A DNA stretch of 64,000 nucleotides from Methylobacterium brachiatum (lineage in GTDB: Bacteria > Pseudomonadota > Alphaproteobacteria > Rhizobiales > Beijerinckiaceae): positions 62,001-126,000 of the forward strand of contig NZ_JAJALK010000011.1 of assembly GCF_020523825.1 (NCBI RefSeq), given 5' to 3'. The translations under genes were made by a program, and so were the position numbers. The notes under the pieces are model-generated. The model was given only the letters and a program-made list of their open reading frames with translations, was not told the DNA's origin and ran no database searches. Shown one piece after another: positions 50,034 to 58,802 of the stretch (positions within the stretch are counted from its first letter, which is position 1; each line of letters starts with the position of its first letter).

Positions 50034-51311
50034 ATGAAGCAAGAACCCGGGCCGGCGCCGGAGACTCCCACACTCACCGTGCGGGCGATCCCCGGCTTGA
50101 AGGAGATCGGCGCGGCGGCCTGGGATGCCTGCGCGTTCTCCCCCGAGACCCTGGCGGCGGGCGACGAGACCCACAACCCCTTCGTCTCGCACGCCTTCCT
50201 GTCGGCGCTGGAGGAATCCGGCTGCGTCTCGCGCAAGACCGGCTGGCTGCCGCTTCACGTGTCGGTGGAGCGCGACGGCACGCTGCTCGGCCTGGCACCC
50301 TGCTATCTGAAGTCCCACAGCCAGGGCGAATACGTGTTCGATCACGGCTGGGCCGACGCCTACGAGCGGGTCGGCGGCTCCTATTACCCGAAGCTGCAGG
50401 TGAGCGTGCCGTTCACGCCCGTGACCGGTCCGCGCTTCCTGATCGCCCCGGGCGCGGATCCCGATGAGGCCACCGCCGGCCTCGTCGCCGGCCTGCGGGC
50501 GCTGCGGGGCGAGACCAAGGCGTCCTCGGTCCACGTCACCTTCATGCGCGAGGCCGAGTGGGACCGGGCCGGGGCGGCGGGTTTCCTCCAACGGACCGAC
50601 CAGCAGTTCCACTGGGAGAATGACGGCTACGCGAGCTTCGACGATTTCCTCAACGCCCTCGCCTCGCGCAAACGAAAGAACATCCGCAAGGAGCGGCGCG
50701 ACGCGCTGGCGCCCGGGATCACCGTCGAGCACCTGACCGGCGCCGCCATCACCGAGGCCCATTGGGACGCGTTCTACGCCTTCTACATGGACACGGGCGC
50801 GCGCAAATGGGGGCGCCCCTACCTCAACCGCCGGTTCTTCTCGATCCTGTCGGAGCGCATGGCCGACCGGGTCCTGCTGATCATGGCCAAGCGGGACGGC
50901 GCGTATATCGCCGGCGCGATCAACCTGATCGGCGACACGGCGCTCTACGGGCGCAACTGGGGCTGCATCGAGGACCACCCGTTCCTGCATTTCGAGATCT
51001 GCTACTATCAGGCGATCGATTTCGCGATCAGCCGCGGCCTCAAGCGGGTCGAGGCCGGGGCGCAGGGGGAGCACAAGCTCGCCCGCGGCTACAAGCCGGT
51101 GCTGATGCACTCCGCCCACGACATCGCCGATCCGGCCTTCCGCCGCGCGGTGGCCGATTACTTGCAGCGGGAGCGCGCCCACGTCGCCGAGGCGGTGGAC
51201 GTCCTCGACACGCTGACGCCGTTCCGGCGCACGGACGAGGTCCGCGCGCCCGGAGCCTGCGACGCCGCGGCAGACCCCGCACGACACGCCCCCGAGAGCC
51301 CGAACACATGA
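50034..51311 (+). CDS. FemAB/GNAT-like acyltransferase (COG3146 type)
   Basis: A 425-residue protein with a GNAT-like double fold of the kind annotated as peptidoglycan-biosynthesis FemAB-like. Signature segments are GDETHNPFVSHAFLSALEESG, APCYLKSHSQGEYVFDHGWADAYER, YYPKLQVSVPFTPVTGPRFL and GLKRVEAGAQGEHKLARGY. The substrate is unknown. It overlaps the M20 amidohydrolase gene by four bases (ATGA), so a coupled acyl transfer/deacylation role is possible but unproven. Confidence 0.88.
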   Translation: MKQEPGPAPETPTLTVRAIPGLKEIGAAAWDACAFSPETLAAGDETHNPFVSHAFLSALEESGCVSRKTGWLPLHVSVERDGTLLGLAPCYLKSHSQGEYVFDHGWADAYERVGGSYYPKLQVSVPFTPVTGPRFLIAPGADPDEATAGLVAGLRALRGETKASSVHVTFMREAEWDRAGAAGFLQRTDQQFHWENDGYASFDDFLNALASRKRKNIRKERRDALAPGITVEHLTGAAITEAHWDAFYAFYMDTGARKWGRPYLNRRFFSILSERMADRVLLIMAKRDGAYIAGAINLIGDTALYGRNWGCIEDHPFLHFEICYYQAIDFAISRGLKRVEAGAQGEHKLARGYKPVLMHSAHDIADPAFRRAVADYLQRERAHVAEAVDVLDTLTPFRRTDEVRAPGACDAAADPARHAPESPNT

Positions 51312-52465
51312 GCCCCATCGACCACATCAAGACCTTTGCCGACGAGCTGACGGCCCTGCGCCGTGACCTGCACGCCCATCCGGAACTCGGCTTCGAGGAG
51401 GTCCGCACCTCCGGCATCGTCGCCGACCTCCTGGAGACGTTCGGCTGCGAGGTGCATCGCGGGATCGGCGGCACCGGGGTGGTCGGGCTGCTCAAGGGCC
51501 GCACCGACAACGGACGGCGGATCGGCCTGCGCGCCGACATGGATGCCCTGCCGATGGATGAGGAGACCAACCTCCCCTATCGCTCCACCTATCCCGGCAA
51601 GATGCACGCCTGCGGCCATGACGGCCACACGACCATGCTGGTCGGCGCCGCCCGTTACCTCGCCGAGACCCGCAACTTCGACGGCACCGCGGTCTTCGTG
51701 TTCCAGCCGGCCGAGGAGGGCCGCGGCGGCGCCCGGGCGATGCTCAAGGACGGGCTGTTCGAGAAATTCCCCTGCGACGAGATCTACGGCCTGCACAACC
51801 AGCCGGGCGGCCACGGGCGGATCAAGCTGCGCCCCGGCCCGGTCATGGCGGCGGCCGACTTCTTCGACATCCACATCCGCGGCACGGGCGCCCACGCGGC
51901 CCAGCCCCATGGCGGCAACGACCCGATCATCATCGCCACCGGCCTCGCCCAGGCGCTGCAGTCGATCGTGTCGCGCAACGCCGACCCGCTGAAGTCGATC
52001 GTGCTGTCGATCACCCGGATCGAGGCGGGCACCGCCTACAACGTCATCCCGGAGACGGCGCACCTGGCCGGCACGATCCGCACCTTCGACAAGGAGATCC
52101 GGGCGCTGGCGGGGACCCGTATGCGCGCGATCGCCGCCGGGTTCGCGGCCGCCTACGGCGCCGAGGTCAAGGTCGAGATCCACGACATGTTCTCGGTCCT
52201 GGAGAACGCCCCCGAGCAGGCCGCCGCCGCCACCGCGGTCGCGACCGAGCTGCTCGGGGCCGCGAATGTCGAGCCGAACGCCGTCCCGAAAATGGGCAGC
52301 GAGGATTTCGCCGACATGGCCCAGGTGGTGCCGGCCGCCTATGTCTGGCTCGGCTCCAACCCGGGTCCGGGCCTGCACAACGCCAGCTACAATTTCGACG
52401 ATTCGATCATCCCGATCGGCAGCGCTTTCCTGGCCCGGATGGTCGAGAGCCGCACCGCCGCCTGA
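51308..52465 (+). CDS. M20 family amidohydrolase (hippurate hydrolase-like)
   Basis: A 385-residue zinc amidohydrolase. Motifs are LRRDLHAHPELGFEE, LRADMDALPMDEETNL, the metal site MHACGHDGHTTML, FQPAEEGRGGARAML and MGSEDFADM. Such enzymes deacylate N-acyl amino acids or hippurate-like amides. The gene is coupled to the FemAB-like acyltransferase. Substrate unresolved. Confidence 0.9.
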   Translation: MSPIDHIKTFADELTALRRDLHAHPELGFEEVRTSGIVADLLETFGCEVHRGIGGTGVVGLLKGRTDNGRRIGLRADMDALPMDEETNLPYRSTYPGKMHACGHDGHTTMLVGAARYLAETRNFDGTAVFVFQPAEEGRGGARAMLKDGLFEKFPCDEIYGLHNQPGGHGRIKLRPGPVMAAADFFDIHIRGTGAHAAQPHGGNDPIIIATGLAQALQSIVSRNADPLKSIVLSITRIEAGTAYNVIPETAHLAGTIRTFDKEIRALAGTRMRAIAAGFAAAYGAEVKVEIHDMFSVLENAPEQAAAATAVATELLGAANVEPNAVPKMGSEDFADMAQVVPAAYVWLGSNPGPGLHNASYNFDDSIIPIGSAFLARMVESRTAA

Positions 52466-52474
52466 GGCGGCCGC

Positions 52475-53029
52475 TCAACCCGCTGCGGTCGCCATCCGCG
52501 ACCGCAGCGTCGCCAGGGCGCGAGTGAAGAGCGCGGGCTGATCGAGCGCCCGAGCCAGCACGATCGCTCCCTGGATCTGCGCGACGACCTCTTCCGCCAG
52601 CGCCGTGCTCGCCGCCGCGTCCTGCCCCGACCTCCGCAGGGCGTCGGCCAGGGCAGCGACCCAGCGGGCGAAGTAGCCGCGCACCGCCTCGGCGAACAGG
52701 TCGCGGCTCGTGCCCAGAGCCAGCACGCCGACCAGGCAGACCCGTTGCCCGGACCGGAAATAGCTCGCGACGGAATCGAACATGTCCGAGATCCCCCGCT
52801 CGGGCGGATCCCGTTCGCGCAGCGGACGGTACAGGTTGGTCTCGAACCAGGCGTCGATCTCCTCGAGGACGCAGGCTGCCATCTCGGCCTTGCCGCCCGG
52901 GAACAGGTGATACAGGCTGCCCTTGCCCAGGCCCGTCGCTTGGCTGATCAGCGCGAGGCTGGCGCCCGCATAGCCGTGCTCGCGGAACACCTCCGCGAGC
53001 GCCGGCAGGATCTCGGACCGCGCCGTCAC
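52475..53029 (-). CDS. TetR family transcriptional repressor
   Basis: A 184-residue TetR-type regulator with the helix-turn-helix GYAGASLALISQATGLGKGSLYHLFPGGKAEM at about residues 20-50. The divergent ligand domain (SGQRVCLVGVLALGTSRDLFAEAV) resembles the AcrR/YxaF group. The start is a GTG at 53029, six bases after the DUF1348 stop, so the two form an operon. The palindrome at 53522-53541 is the likely operator and predicts autorepression. Confidence 0.9.
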   Translation of the reverse strand: MTARSEILPALAEVFREHGYAGASLALISQATGLGKGSLYHLFPGGKAEMAACVLEEIDAWFETNLYRPLRERDPPERGISDMFDSVASYFRSGQRVCLVGVLALGTSRDLFAEAVRGYFARWVAALADALRRSGQDAAASTALAEEVVAQIQGAIVLARALDQPALFTRALATLRSRMATAAG

Positions 53030-53034
53030 CGCTT

Positions 53035-53502
53035 CTAGAGGCCGAGGTCGCTCAGGCCCGGGTGATCGTCCGGGCGCCGGCCCAGCGGCCAGTGGAATTT
53101 CCGGTCGGATTCCGCGATCGGCAGGTCGTTGATGCTCGCGATCCGGCGCCGCATCAGCCCGTTCGCATCGAATTCCCAGTTCTCGTTGCCGTACGAGCGG
53201 AACCACTGTCCCGCCGCATCGCGCCACTCATAGGCGAAGCGCACGGCGATCCGATTGCCGCCGAAGGTCCAAAGCTCCTTGATCAGCCGGTAATCGAGCT
53301 CGTGCGCCCATTTCCGCTGGAGGAAGGCCACGATCGCCTCGCGTCCCGTCAGAAAATCGCTGCGGTTCCGCCAGACGCTGTCCGGCGTGTAGGCCAGCGA
53401 CACCCGCTCCGGGTCGCGCCCGTTCCAGGCATCCTCGGCCATGCGGGCCTTCTGGGCGGCGGTCTCTTCGGTGAAGGGCGGAAAGGGCGGGCGGTCCGAC
53501 AT
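53035..53502 (-). CDS. DUF1348 / NTF2-like protein
   Basis: A 155-residue NTF2-fold protein of the DUF1348 family: MAEDAWNGRDPERVSLAYTPDSVWRNRSDFL, LTGREAIVAFLQRKWAHELDYRL and GNENWEFDANGLMRRRIASIND. Its function is unknown; members may act on or bind small hydrophobic compounds. The ATG lies 19 bases downstream of the TetR operator. It is the first gene of the DUF1348-tetR pair. Confidence 0.88.
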   Translation of the reverse strand: MSDRPPFPPFTEETAAQKARMAEDAWNGRDPERVSLAYTPDSVWRNRSDFLTGREAIVAFLQRKWAHELDYRLIKELWTFGGNRIAVRFAYEWRDAAGQWFRSYGNENWEFDANGLMRRRIASINDLPIAESDRKFHWPLGRRPDDHPGLSDLGL

Positions 53503-53521
53503 CGCGCGTGTCCTCGTGATT

Positions 53522-53541
53522 TTTGTACCGATCGGTACAAA
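53522..53541. promoter_or_regulatory. Perfect 20-base TetR-type operator
   Basis: TTTGTACCGATCGGTACAAA is a perfect palindrome 19 bases before the DUF1348 ATG. GTACCGATCGGTAC is a typical TetR-repressor site core. A TTGACA hexamer on the minus strand at 53570-53565 places the operator just downstream of the expected -10, where binding blocks transcription. Confidence 0.75.
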
Positions 53542-53776
53542 GTTGTCTGCCGTCTGCTCCGTCGTGTCAACTGATCGCTTTCTCCCGTCAGACCAGGCCA
53601 TGCTGAGCAAGCGAACCCGAAGTGATCGGCGATTCAGGTTCGCCTGCGCCGCAAGAAGAGCCAGCACAATTGCGATTTCGGTCTCCTTCCCGCCGTCGAC
53701 AGCCAAGCCGATCGGTGCGACTCTTGCCCGCAAAGACCGCGCGGAGCGGGAGCGGGTGGGACAAACGGGGAGGCCT

Positions 53777-53884
53777 ATGACGCCGGATGTTCGGGAATCG
53801 CGGGCGGCTTTGATCCTGCTCGCGGCGGTGGTCGGCGCGGTTCTGCTGTTCGGTGCGTTCACGTTGATCACGCAGATCGGCTGA
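53777..53884 (+). CDS. Small single-pass membrane protein
   Basis: 35 codons: a polar N-terminus (MTPDVRESRA) then one hydrophobic segment (ALILLAAVVGAVLLFGAFTL). A strong ribosome binding site (GGGGAGG, 53767-53773) is well spaced from the ATG, which argues for real translation. It is too short for a family assignment. Divergent from the DUF1348 operon. Confidence 0.55.
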   Translation: MTPDVRESRAALILLAAVVGAVLLFGAFTLITQIG

Positions 53885-54099
53885 GGCCGTTGTCGAAACG
53901 TACAACTCTCGGGCGTTCGCGCTGCCGGGAGAACGCCGCAAGCCGCGGGCTGCTCGCGCCAAATTGTCTCGCTGCGTCAGTAGAATGACCGGGAGGGAAT
54001 TGGGGTTGCGCTGTTGAGTTAACCACCTCTTAATTCCATCAAGGGTTGTATGACTGCGAGGGATGCGTGCGAGGGGCACGCCGGTTTCGGAGGTCGCCC

Positions 54100-54702
54100 A
54101 TGGTTGTTGACGCGATCAAGCGCACGCGCGGCTTGCCGGTCGATCTGTCGGCAGCCCTGGACGCTTCCGGCGTCATCGGTGCGTGGTCGTGGTCGCCCCG
54201 CTCCGAGCGCTGCATCCTGGATGCCGGCGCCGCCGAGGTACTGGCGGGCGATCCCGGCTTGGCCGGCCGGCCGATCCCCCTGGAGATCGCCCGATCCTGC
54301 ATCCATCCCGAGGACCGCCCGGCCCTGGTGCGCCATTTCCAGGCCGTGTGTGAGCGCGGCGGCCCGTTCGTGGCCGAGTACCGCACCCTGTCGCCGTCCG
54401 GTCAGGTCCGGTGGATCCTCGACCGCGGCCGCGTGCCCGCGAGTGCCTCGAGCCGACGTACCGGGCACGGCCTGATCATCGACGTGACCGACAGCCGGCG
54501 CGACGCCGATCAGGATGTCGCCGCGCGCATCGAGCCGCTGGACGCGCTGTCGGTGGCGATCGACCGGGCCATCGAGTGCAGGGATGCGCTGGAAGGCGTG
54601 GCGGATTCCGAGCTGCAATTGCTGATCGATATGCTGCTGCTGCGCCTCGGCCAGAGCATCGCCAAGGCGCCAGCCGGCGCCGGGGGACGGCGCGGCCATT
54701 GA
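54100..54702 (+). CDS. PAS domain protein
   Basis: A 200-residue cytoplasmic protein with one PAS fold: GAWSWSPRSERCILDAGAAEVLAG...IHPEDRPALVRHFQAV...GPFVAEYRTLSPSGQVRWILDRGRV. A C-terminal helical region (DALSVAIDRAIECRDALEGVADSELQLLIDMLLLRL) could dimerise. There is no kinase, GGDEF or DNA-binding domain, so it is a stand-alone sensor or adaptor. The ATG at 54100 follows GGAGG. Convergent with the TadG-like gene. Confidence 0.8.
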   Translation: MVVDAIKRTRGLPVDLSAALDASGVIGAWSWSPRSERCILDAGAAEVLAGDPGLAGRPIPLEIARSCIHPEDRPALVRHFQAVCERGGPFVAEYRTLSPSGQVRWILDRGRVPASASSRRTGHGLIIDVTDSRRDADQDVAARIEPLDALSVAIDRAIECRDALEGVADSELQLLIDMLLLRLGQSIAKAPAGAGGRRGH

Positions 54703-54719
54703 GGGGCCGGGCGACGGCC

Positions 54720-56369
54720 TCACTGCACCAGCACGGCCTGGCTGCAGAGGGTGCCGTCCATCTCGATATCCGCGTAGCCGATCCGCAGGCCGAGGCTGCG
54801 CAAGACCTGGTCGAGCACGAAGTCCAGGGGCCCGGCGGCGAGGCCGAGCGTCGTGGCGAGGGCGGATTGCAGCAGCGGGTTCAGCCCCAGGCCGTTCAGG
54901 TTGAGGCTGAGGTTGCCGAGCAGGCTGCCGGTCAGGGATTGCAGGACGTTCCCCGACGATACCGTCCGCACGGTGTGGTTGGCGATGTCCGCATCCGTGA
55001 AGGTCAGCGTCTGCGTGCCCGCGCCGATATTCGTCACCGTCCGGCCGGAGACGTTCACCAGCGGCAGCCCGATCAGGACGGCGGGCTGCGACAGGTCCGG
55101 GCTCGTGCTGCCACCCTGGATCGAGGCCCGCGACACAGCGGCGATCGCCAGGGTGGCGAGCCCTGTCTGCGCCTCGATGGTGGCCTGGCGCCCGCCGCTC
55201 GCACCGGAGCAGCTGAGCGTGCGCAGGGTCGCCTGGGCCGGCGCGACCTCGGCGTAGATCGGCAGATACACGGTCCCGAGCCCGAGCGGCGCCGAGACCG
55301 TGGCCTCGATCAGCAGCCGGGTCTGCGCGGTCTTCACCGTGGCGTTGGGGCTGCCGGGGCGGACCCAGCCGGAGCTGCGGCGGCGTTCGCCGATCGCCAG
55401 GGTCAGCCGGGTCGAGAGCAGGCCCGGCACGGTGGCGCCGAGGTCGATCGCCACCTGGTTCTGCCCGTTGGCCAGCGACGCCGTGGCGGCCACGAGGTCC
55501 ATCAGGTTCAGCGAAGGGCCGGCCAGGCCGCGTCCGGGGGCGAGCGCCGCCACATCGCCCAAGGCGTCGACCTGCCCGACCGGCACGAGGTTGCCGGCAT
55601 TCGGCAGGGCGTTGAGGATGCCGGAGAGGGCCGAGACGGCGCCGGAATTGCCCTGTGCGGCGACCCGCATCGCCATCAGCATCTGCCCGACGCTGGCATG
55701 GGCCTGGACGATCTCGGTGTAGTTGGCCGCCTGCAGGTTGAGGCTCGCCGCGAGCGCATCGAGCACGCGCAGGCCATCGATCTTGGCGCTGGCCAATGCG
55801 GCGTAGTCGCTGACGCCCAGCGACAGCTTGGCCCCGAGCAGGGCGCCGAGCACGGCATTGGGGATGCCGTCCTTCAGGCCGGCGGTGCCCGAGCCGATCG
55901 TGAACGCCGCGAATTGTGCGCTGGCGGCGGTTCCGGTGACCCGGATCGGCACGGTGCCGGGCAGCCCGATCGCCCGGCCGAAGGTCACCGGCACGGTGGT
56001 CGCGAGGCCGACCCGCACGGCGTTGGCCGGGCTCATCCCAGGGTTGAAACGACTCCCGGGGGCGACGTTGGGGGCGCTGGCATCGTAGCCGCCGGTCGCC
56101 ACCGTCGCCTGCGCGGCGTCGTAGCCGTTGTCGCCGAGGGAGCGGCGCGCCACCGCGTCGGCCTTGGCCGGGTCGACGGCCGCCAGCATGGCGGCGATGT
56201 CGGCCGCGCCCTGCGCCTTGCGCCGGGCCTGGAACACCTGGCCGAGATCGATCCCGACCGCACCGGCACCCATCAGCAGGGAACTGCCGAGTGCCACCAG
56301 GATCACCACGTTGCCGCCGCGGGCCCGGCCGAAGCTCCGGGCCAGAACCGCTGCCCGCCCTCCGGTCAC
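54720..56369 (-). CDS. TadG-like Flp pilus assembly protein
   Basis: A 549-residue protein. The N-terminus has the Tad signature RARGGNVVILVALGSSLLMGAGAVGIDLGQVFQARRKAQGAADIAAMLAA (one transmembrane segment plus the typical ARRKAQGAADIAA). The long Ala/Gly/Val/Leu-rich extracytoplasmic region ends LQSALATTLGLAAGPLDFVLDQVLRSLGLRIGYADIEM. It is coupled to the upstream TadE-like gene by an ATGA overlap. No other tad/cpa genes are in the window. Confidence 0.8.
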   Translation of the reverse strand: MTGGRAAVLARSFGRARGGNVVILVALGSSLLMGAGAVGIDLGQVFQARRKAQGAADIAAMLAAVDPAKADAVARRSLGDNGYDAAQATVATGGYDASAPNVAPGSRFNPGMSPANAVRVGLATTVPVTFGRAIGLPGTVPIRVTGTAASAQFAAFTIGSGTAGLKDGIPNAVLGALLGAKLSLGVSDYAALASAKIDGLRVLDALAASLNLQAANYTEIVQAHASVGQMLMAMRVAAQGNSGAVSALSGILNALPNAGNLVPVGQVDALGDVAALAPGRGLAGPSLNLMDLVAATASLANGQNQVAIDLGATVPGLLSTRLTLAIGERRRSSGWVRPGSPNATVKTAQTRLLIEATVSAPLGLGTVYLPIYAEVAPAQATLRTLSCSGASGGRQATIEAQTGLATLAIAAVSRASIQGGSTSPDLSQPAVLIGLPLVNVSGRTVTNIGAGTQTLTFTDADIANHTVRTVSSGNVLQSLTGSLLGNLSLNLNGLGLNPLLQSALATTLGLAAGPLDFVLDQVLRSLGLRIGYADIEMDGTLCSQAVLVQ

Positions 56370-56812
56370 AAGCCGCCCTTCCGGATGCTGATGGTGCTGC
56401 GCAGGACTGTCGGGAGCATCGGGATCAGCTTGGAAAAGACGTTGATCCCCAGCGTGTTGGCGTCCAGGGTCACGGTGACCGTGTACATCGTGGCGTCCTT
56501 CGGGTCGGGACCGACCAGAACTTTGACGCTCTCCGGACGGAACATCGCGCCGCTGCTGAGGCTGCGCAGCACCATGGTCTGGGCCAGGGTCTCGCGCTCC
56601 CTGTCGGTGACGCCCGCGATGGAGGCGCGGGCGGCTTCGGCCGCGATCTGACGCAGGTTGTGGGCGGCACCCAGGCAGATGCCGAAGGCGGTGATGCCGG
56701 CGAACAGCATCAGCAGGATCGGCGCGACCAGGGCGAATTCGACCGCGGAACTGCCGCAGCGGCAGGCCAATCCGGCGCGACCGTTTCGCTTAAGGACCCG
56801 GAGCCAGCTCAT
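56366..56812 (-). CDS. TadE-like pseudopilin family protein
   Basis: A 148-residue protein with the TadE/F motif: a basic N-terminus, then CGSSAVEFALVAPILLMLFAGITAFGICL, in which the conserved Glu in VEFALVAP marks the prepilin-type helix. The ATG at 56812 gives the usual short N-terminus. Coupled to the TadG-like gene. Confidence 0.85.
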   Translation of the reverse strand: MSWLRVLKRNGRAGLACRCGSSAVEFALVAPILLMLFAGITAFGICLGAAHNLRQIAAEAARASIAGVTDRERETLAQTMVLRSLSSGAMFRPESVKVLVGPDPKDATMYTVTVTLDANTLGINVFSKLIPMLPTVLRSTISIRKGGL

Positions 56813-56934
56813 CGAAACGCCCTTCAAAGCTCGTGCAGCCGCTGCAGCAGCACAACCCATGGTGGCATTGATTTTCTAATCAAAGGTTGTGGTCATCGCC
56901 CGAATTCCAGTGCTTCGGCGCGAATACGGGCGGC

Positions 56935-58041
56935 TCAGATTTCCACGGCGGGTCGCAGCGTCCCAATTTCCGCCGGATCGACGGCGGCGCTCTTGATCAC
57001 GACATGGACCGGGCGCCCCGGCGCCAGGCCCAGCTCGCGGATCGCGGCCGCGGTGACGCGCGCGGCGATCAACGCGCCGTTGCAATCGATCTCCACCGAG
57101 ACCTCGGCGCCGCTCGGAGTCAGCGTCGCGACCCGGCCGGGCAGGATGTTGCGCGCGCTCAAGCCCCGGGGACGCTCGGTCGCCACCAGCACGTCGCGGG
57201 CCGGGATCCGCACGCGCAGCCGCGTCCCGATCGCGCGGGCCGCCAGGCCCGGCACCAGCAGCTGCCCGGCCTGGCCGGTTAGCCGGGTGAGCCCGGTCTC
57301 GGGATCGGCTCCCGCGACGACCATGTCGAGGAGCGCCCCGGCTTCCGCCTCGTGGATCGGCACGAGATCGGCCCGGCGCAGGATCGCTTCGGCGGGGCCC
57401 GACGCGGCGACGCGCCCCGCTTCCAGCACGATCACCGTCGTGGCGAGCCGCGCCACCTCGGCGACCGCGTGGCTGACATAGACGATGGGCACGCCCGCCT
57501 CGTCGCGCAGGCGCTCGATATAGGGGAGGATCTCGGCCTTCCGGGCCTCGTCCAGGGCCGCCAGCGGCTCGTCCATCAGCAGCAGGCGCGGCTTGGCGAG
57601 CAGCGCCCGCCCGATCGCCACCCGCTGGCGCTCGCCGCCGGAGAGGCCCGCGGGCCTCCGGTCGAGGAGGTGGCCGATCCCGAGCATCTCGGTCACTGCG
57701 CTGAAGCCGGCCGGGTCGGCTTGCTGGCGCCCGAAGACGCGGCCGTAGCCGAGATTGGTCCGCACGCTGAGATGCGGGAACAGCCGCGCATCCTGGAACA
57801 CCACCCCGACCCGACGGCGATGCGGCGGAAGGAAGATCCCCGCCGCGCTGTCGACCAGCGTCGCGCCGTCAGTGACGATCCGGCCATGATCCGGCCGGGC
57901 CAGCCCGGCGATGAGGTCGATCAGCGTCGTCTTGCCGGAGCCCGAGCGGCCGAACAGGGCGGTCAGACCCGGCCCCGCCGCGAACGCCGCCTCCAGGGCG
58001 AAGGCGCCGCGCCGGAGATGGACATCGACCTGGATGCTCAC
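56935..58041 (-). CDS. modC: Molybdate ABC transporter ATP-binding protein
   Basis: The 368-residue ATPase subunit of the molybdate importer. Walker A is GRSGSGKTT, signature LSGGERQRVAIGRALL and Walker B RLLLMDEPLAALD. The C-terminal TOBE/Mop-like domain (NILPGRVATLTPSGAEVSVEIDCNGALIAARVTAAAIRELGL) is typical of ModC. The start is a GTG at 58041 about 10 bases after AGGGA; another GTG at 58062 is possible. It is separated from modB by a gene on the opposite strand. Confidence 0.93.
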   Translation of the reverse strand: MSIQVDVHLRRGAFALEAAFAAGPGLTALFGRSGSGKTTLIDLIAGLARPDHGRIVTDGATLVDSAAGIFLPPHRRRVGVVFQDARLFPHLSVRTNLGYGRVFGRQQADPAGFSAVTEMLGIGHLLDRRPAGLSGGERQRVAIGRALLAKPRLLLMDEPLAALDEARKAEILPYIERLRDEAGVPIVYVSHAVAEVARLATTVIVLEAGRVAASGPAEAILRRADLVPIHEAEAGALLDMVVAGADPETGLTRLTGQAGQLLVPGLAARAIGTRLRVRIPARDVLVATERPRGLSARNILPGRVATLTPSGAEVSVEIDCNGALIAARVTAAAIRELGLAPGRPVHVVIKSAAVDPAEIGTLRPAVEI

Positions 58042-58106
58042 GGGTTGCGTCCCTGGCGGCACGGGCGGCGGCGCGACGCGTTGGACAACGCCACGGAGCG
58101 CCTACG

Positions 58107-58763
58107 ATGATCACCGTCCACCATCTCGAGAACAGCCGCTCGCAGCGCGTGCTCTGGCTGCTCGAGGAACTCGGCCTGCCTTACACGGTCAAGCGCTACG
58201 CCCGGGATCCCAAGACCATGCGGGCGCCGCCGGACCTCACGGCGATCCACCCGCTCGGCAAGTCGCCGGTCATCACCGAGGACGGGATCGTCGTGGCCGA
58301 GACCGGCGCCATCGTCACCTACCTGACCGACCGGGCCGGGGGTGGCCTGGTGCCCGCGCCGGGAACGCCCGAGCGGGCGCGCTACACCTACTGGCTGCAC
58401 TACGCCGAGGGCTCGGCCATGCCGCCGCTGCTGCTCAAGCTGGTCTTCGCGCGTCTCGCCCCGGGCAGCCCTTGGGCCCTGCGACCCCTGGTTCGCCGGA
58501 TCGCCGACACGGTGCTGCAGAGCTTCGTCGATCCGGACCTGCGCCGGCACGCGGCCTTCTGGGAAGGCGAGCTCGCCGACCGGCCGTATTTCTGCGGGGC
58601 CGACTTCACCGCGGCCGACATCATGATGAGCTTCCCGCTCGAAGCCTTCGCGGCGCGCGGGACCGGCGCCGGGCCGCGGGTCACCGCCTGGCTCGCGCGC
58701 ATTCATGCCCGCCCGGCCTACCGGCAGGCGCTGGAGCGGGGCGGACCTTACGCCTACGCCTGA
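58107..58763 (+). CDS. Glutathione S-transferase
   Basis: A 218-residue GST with an N-terminal thioredoxin-like domain (MITVHHLENSRSQRVLWLLEELGLPY, then IHPLGKSPVITEDG with the cis-Pro) and an all-helical C-domain (FCGADFTAADIMMSFPLEAF with the N-capping box). It conjugates or uses glutathione for detoxification; the substrate is unknown. It sits inside the mod locus in the opposite direction. Confidence 0.9.
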   Translation: MITVHHLENSRSQRVLWLLEELGLPYTVKRYARDPKTMRAPPDLTAIHPLGKSPVITEDGIVVAETGAIVTYLTDRAGGGLVPAPGTPERARYTYWLHYAEGSAMPPLLLKLVFARLAPGSPWALRPLVRRIADTVLQSFVDPDLRRHAAFWEGELADRPYFCGADFTAADIMMSFPLEAFAARGTGAGPRVTAWLARIHARPAYRQALERGGPYAYA

Positions 58764-58802
58764 TCGCGGCCGGCCGGCCGGCCTTCTGGCTCGTCCCGCC
58801 AT

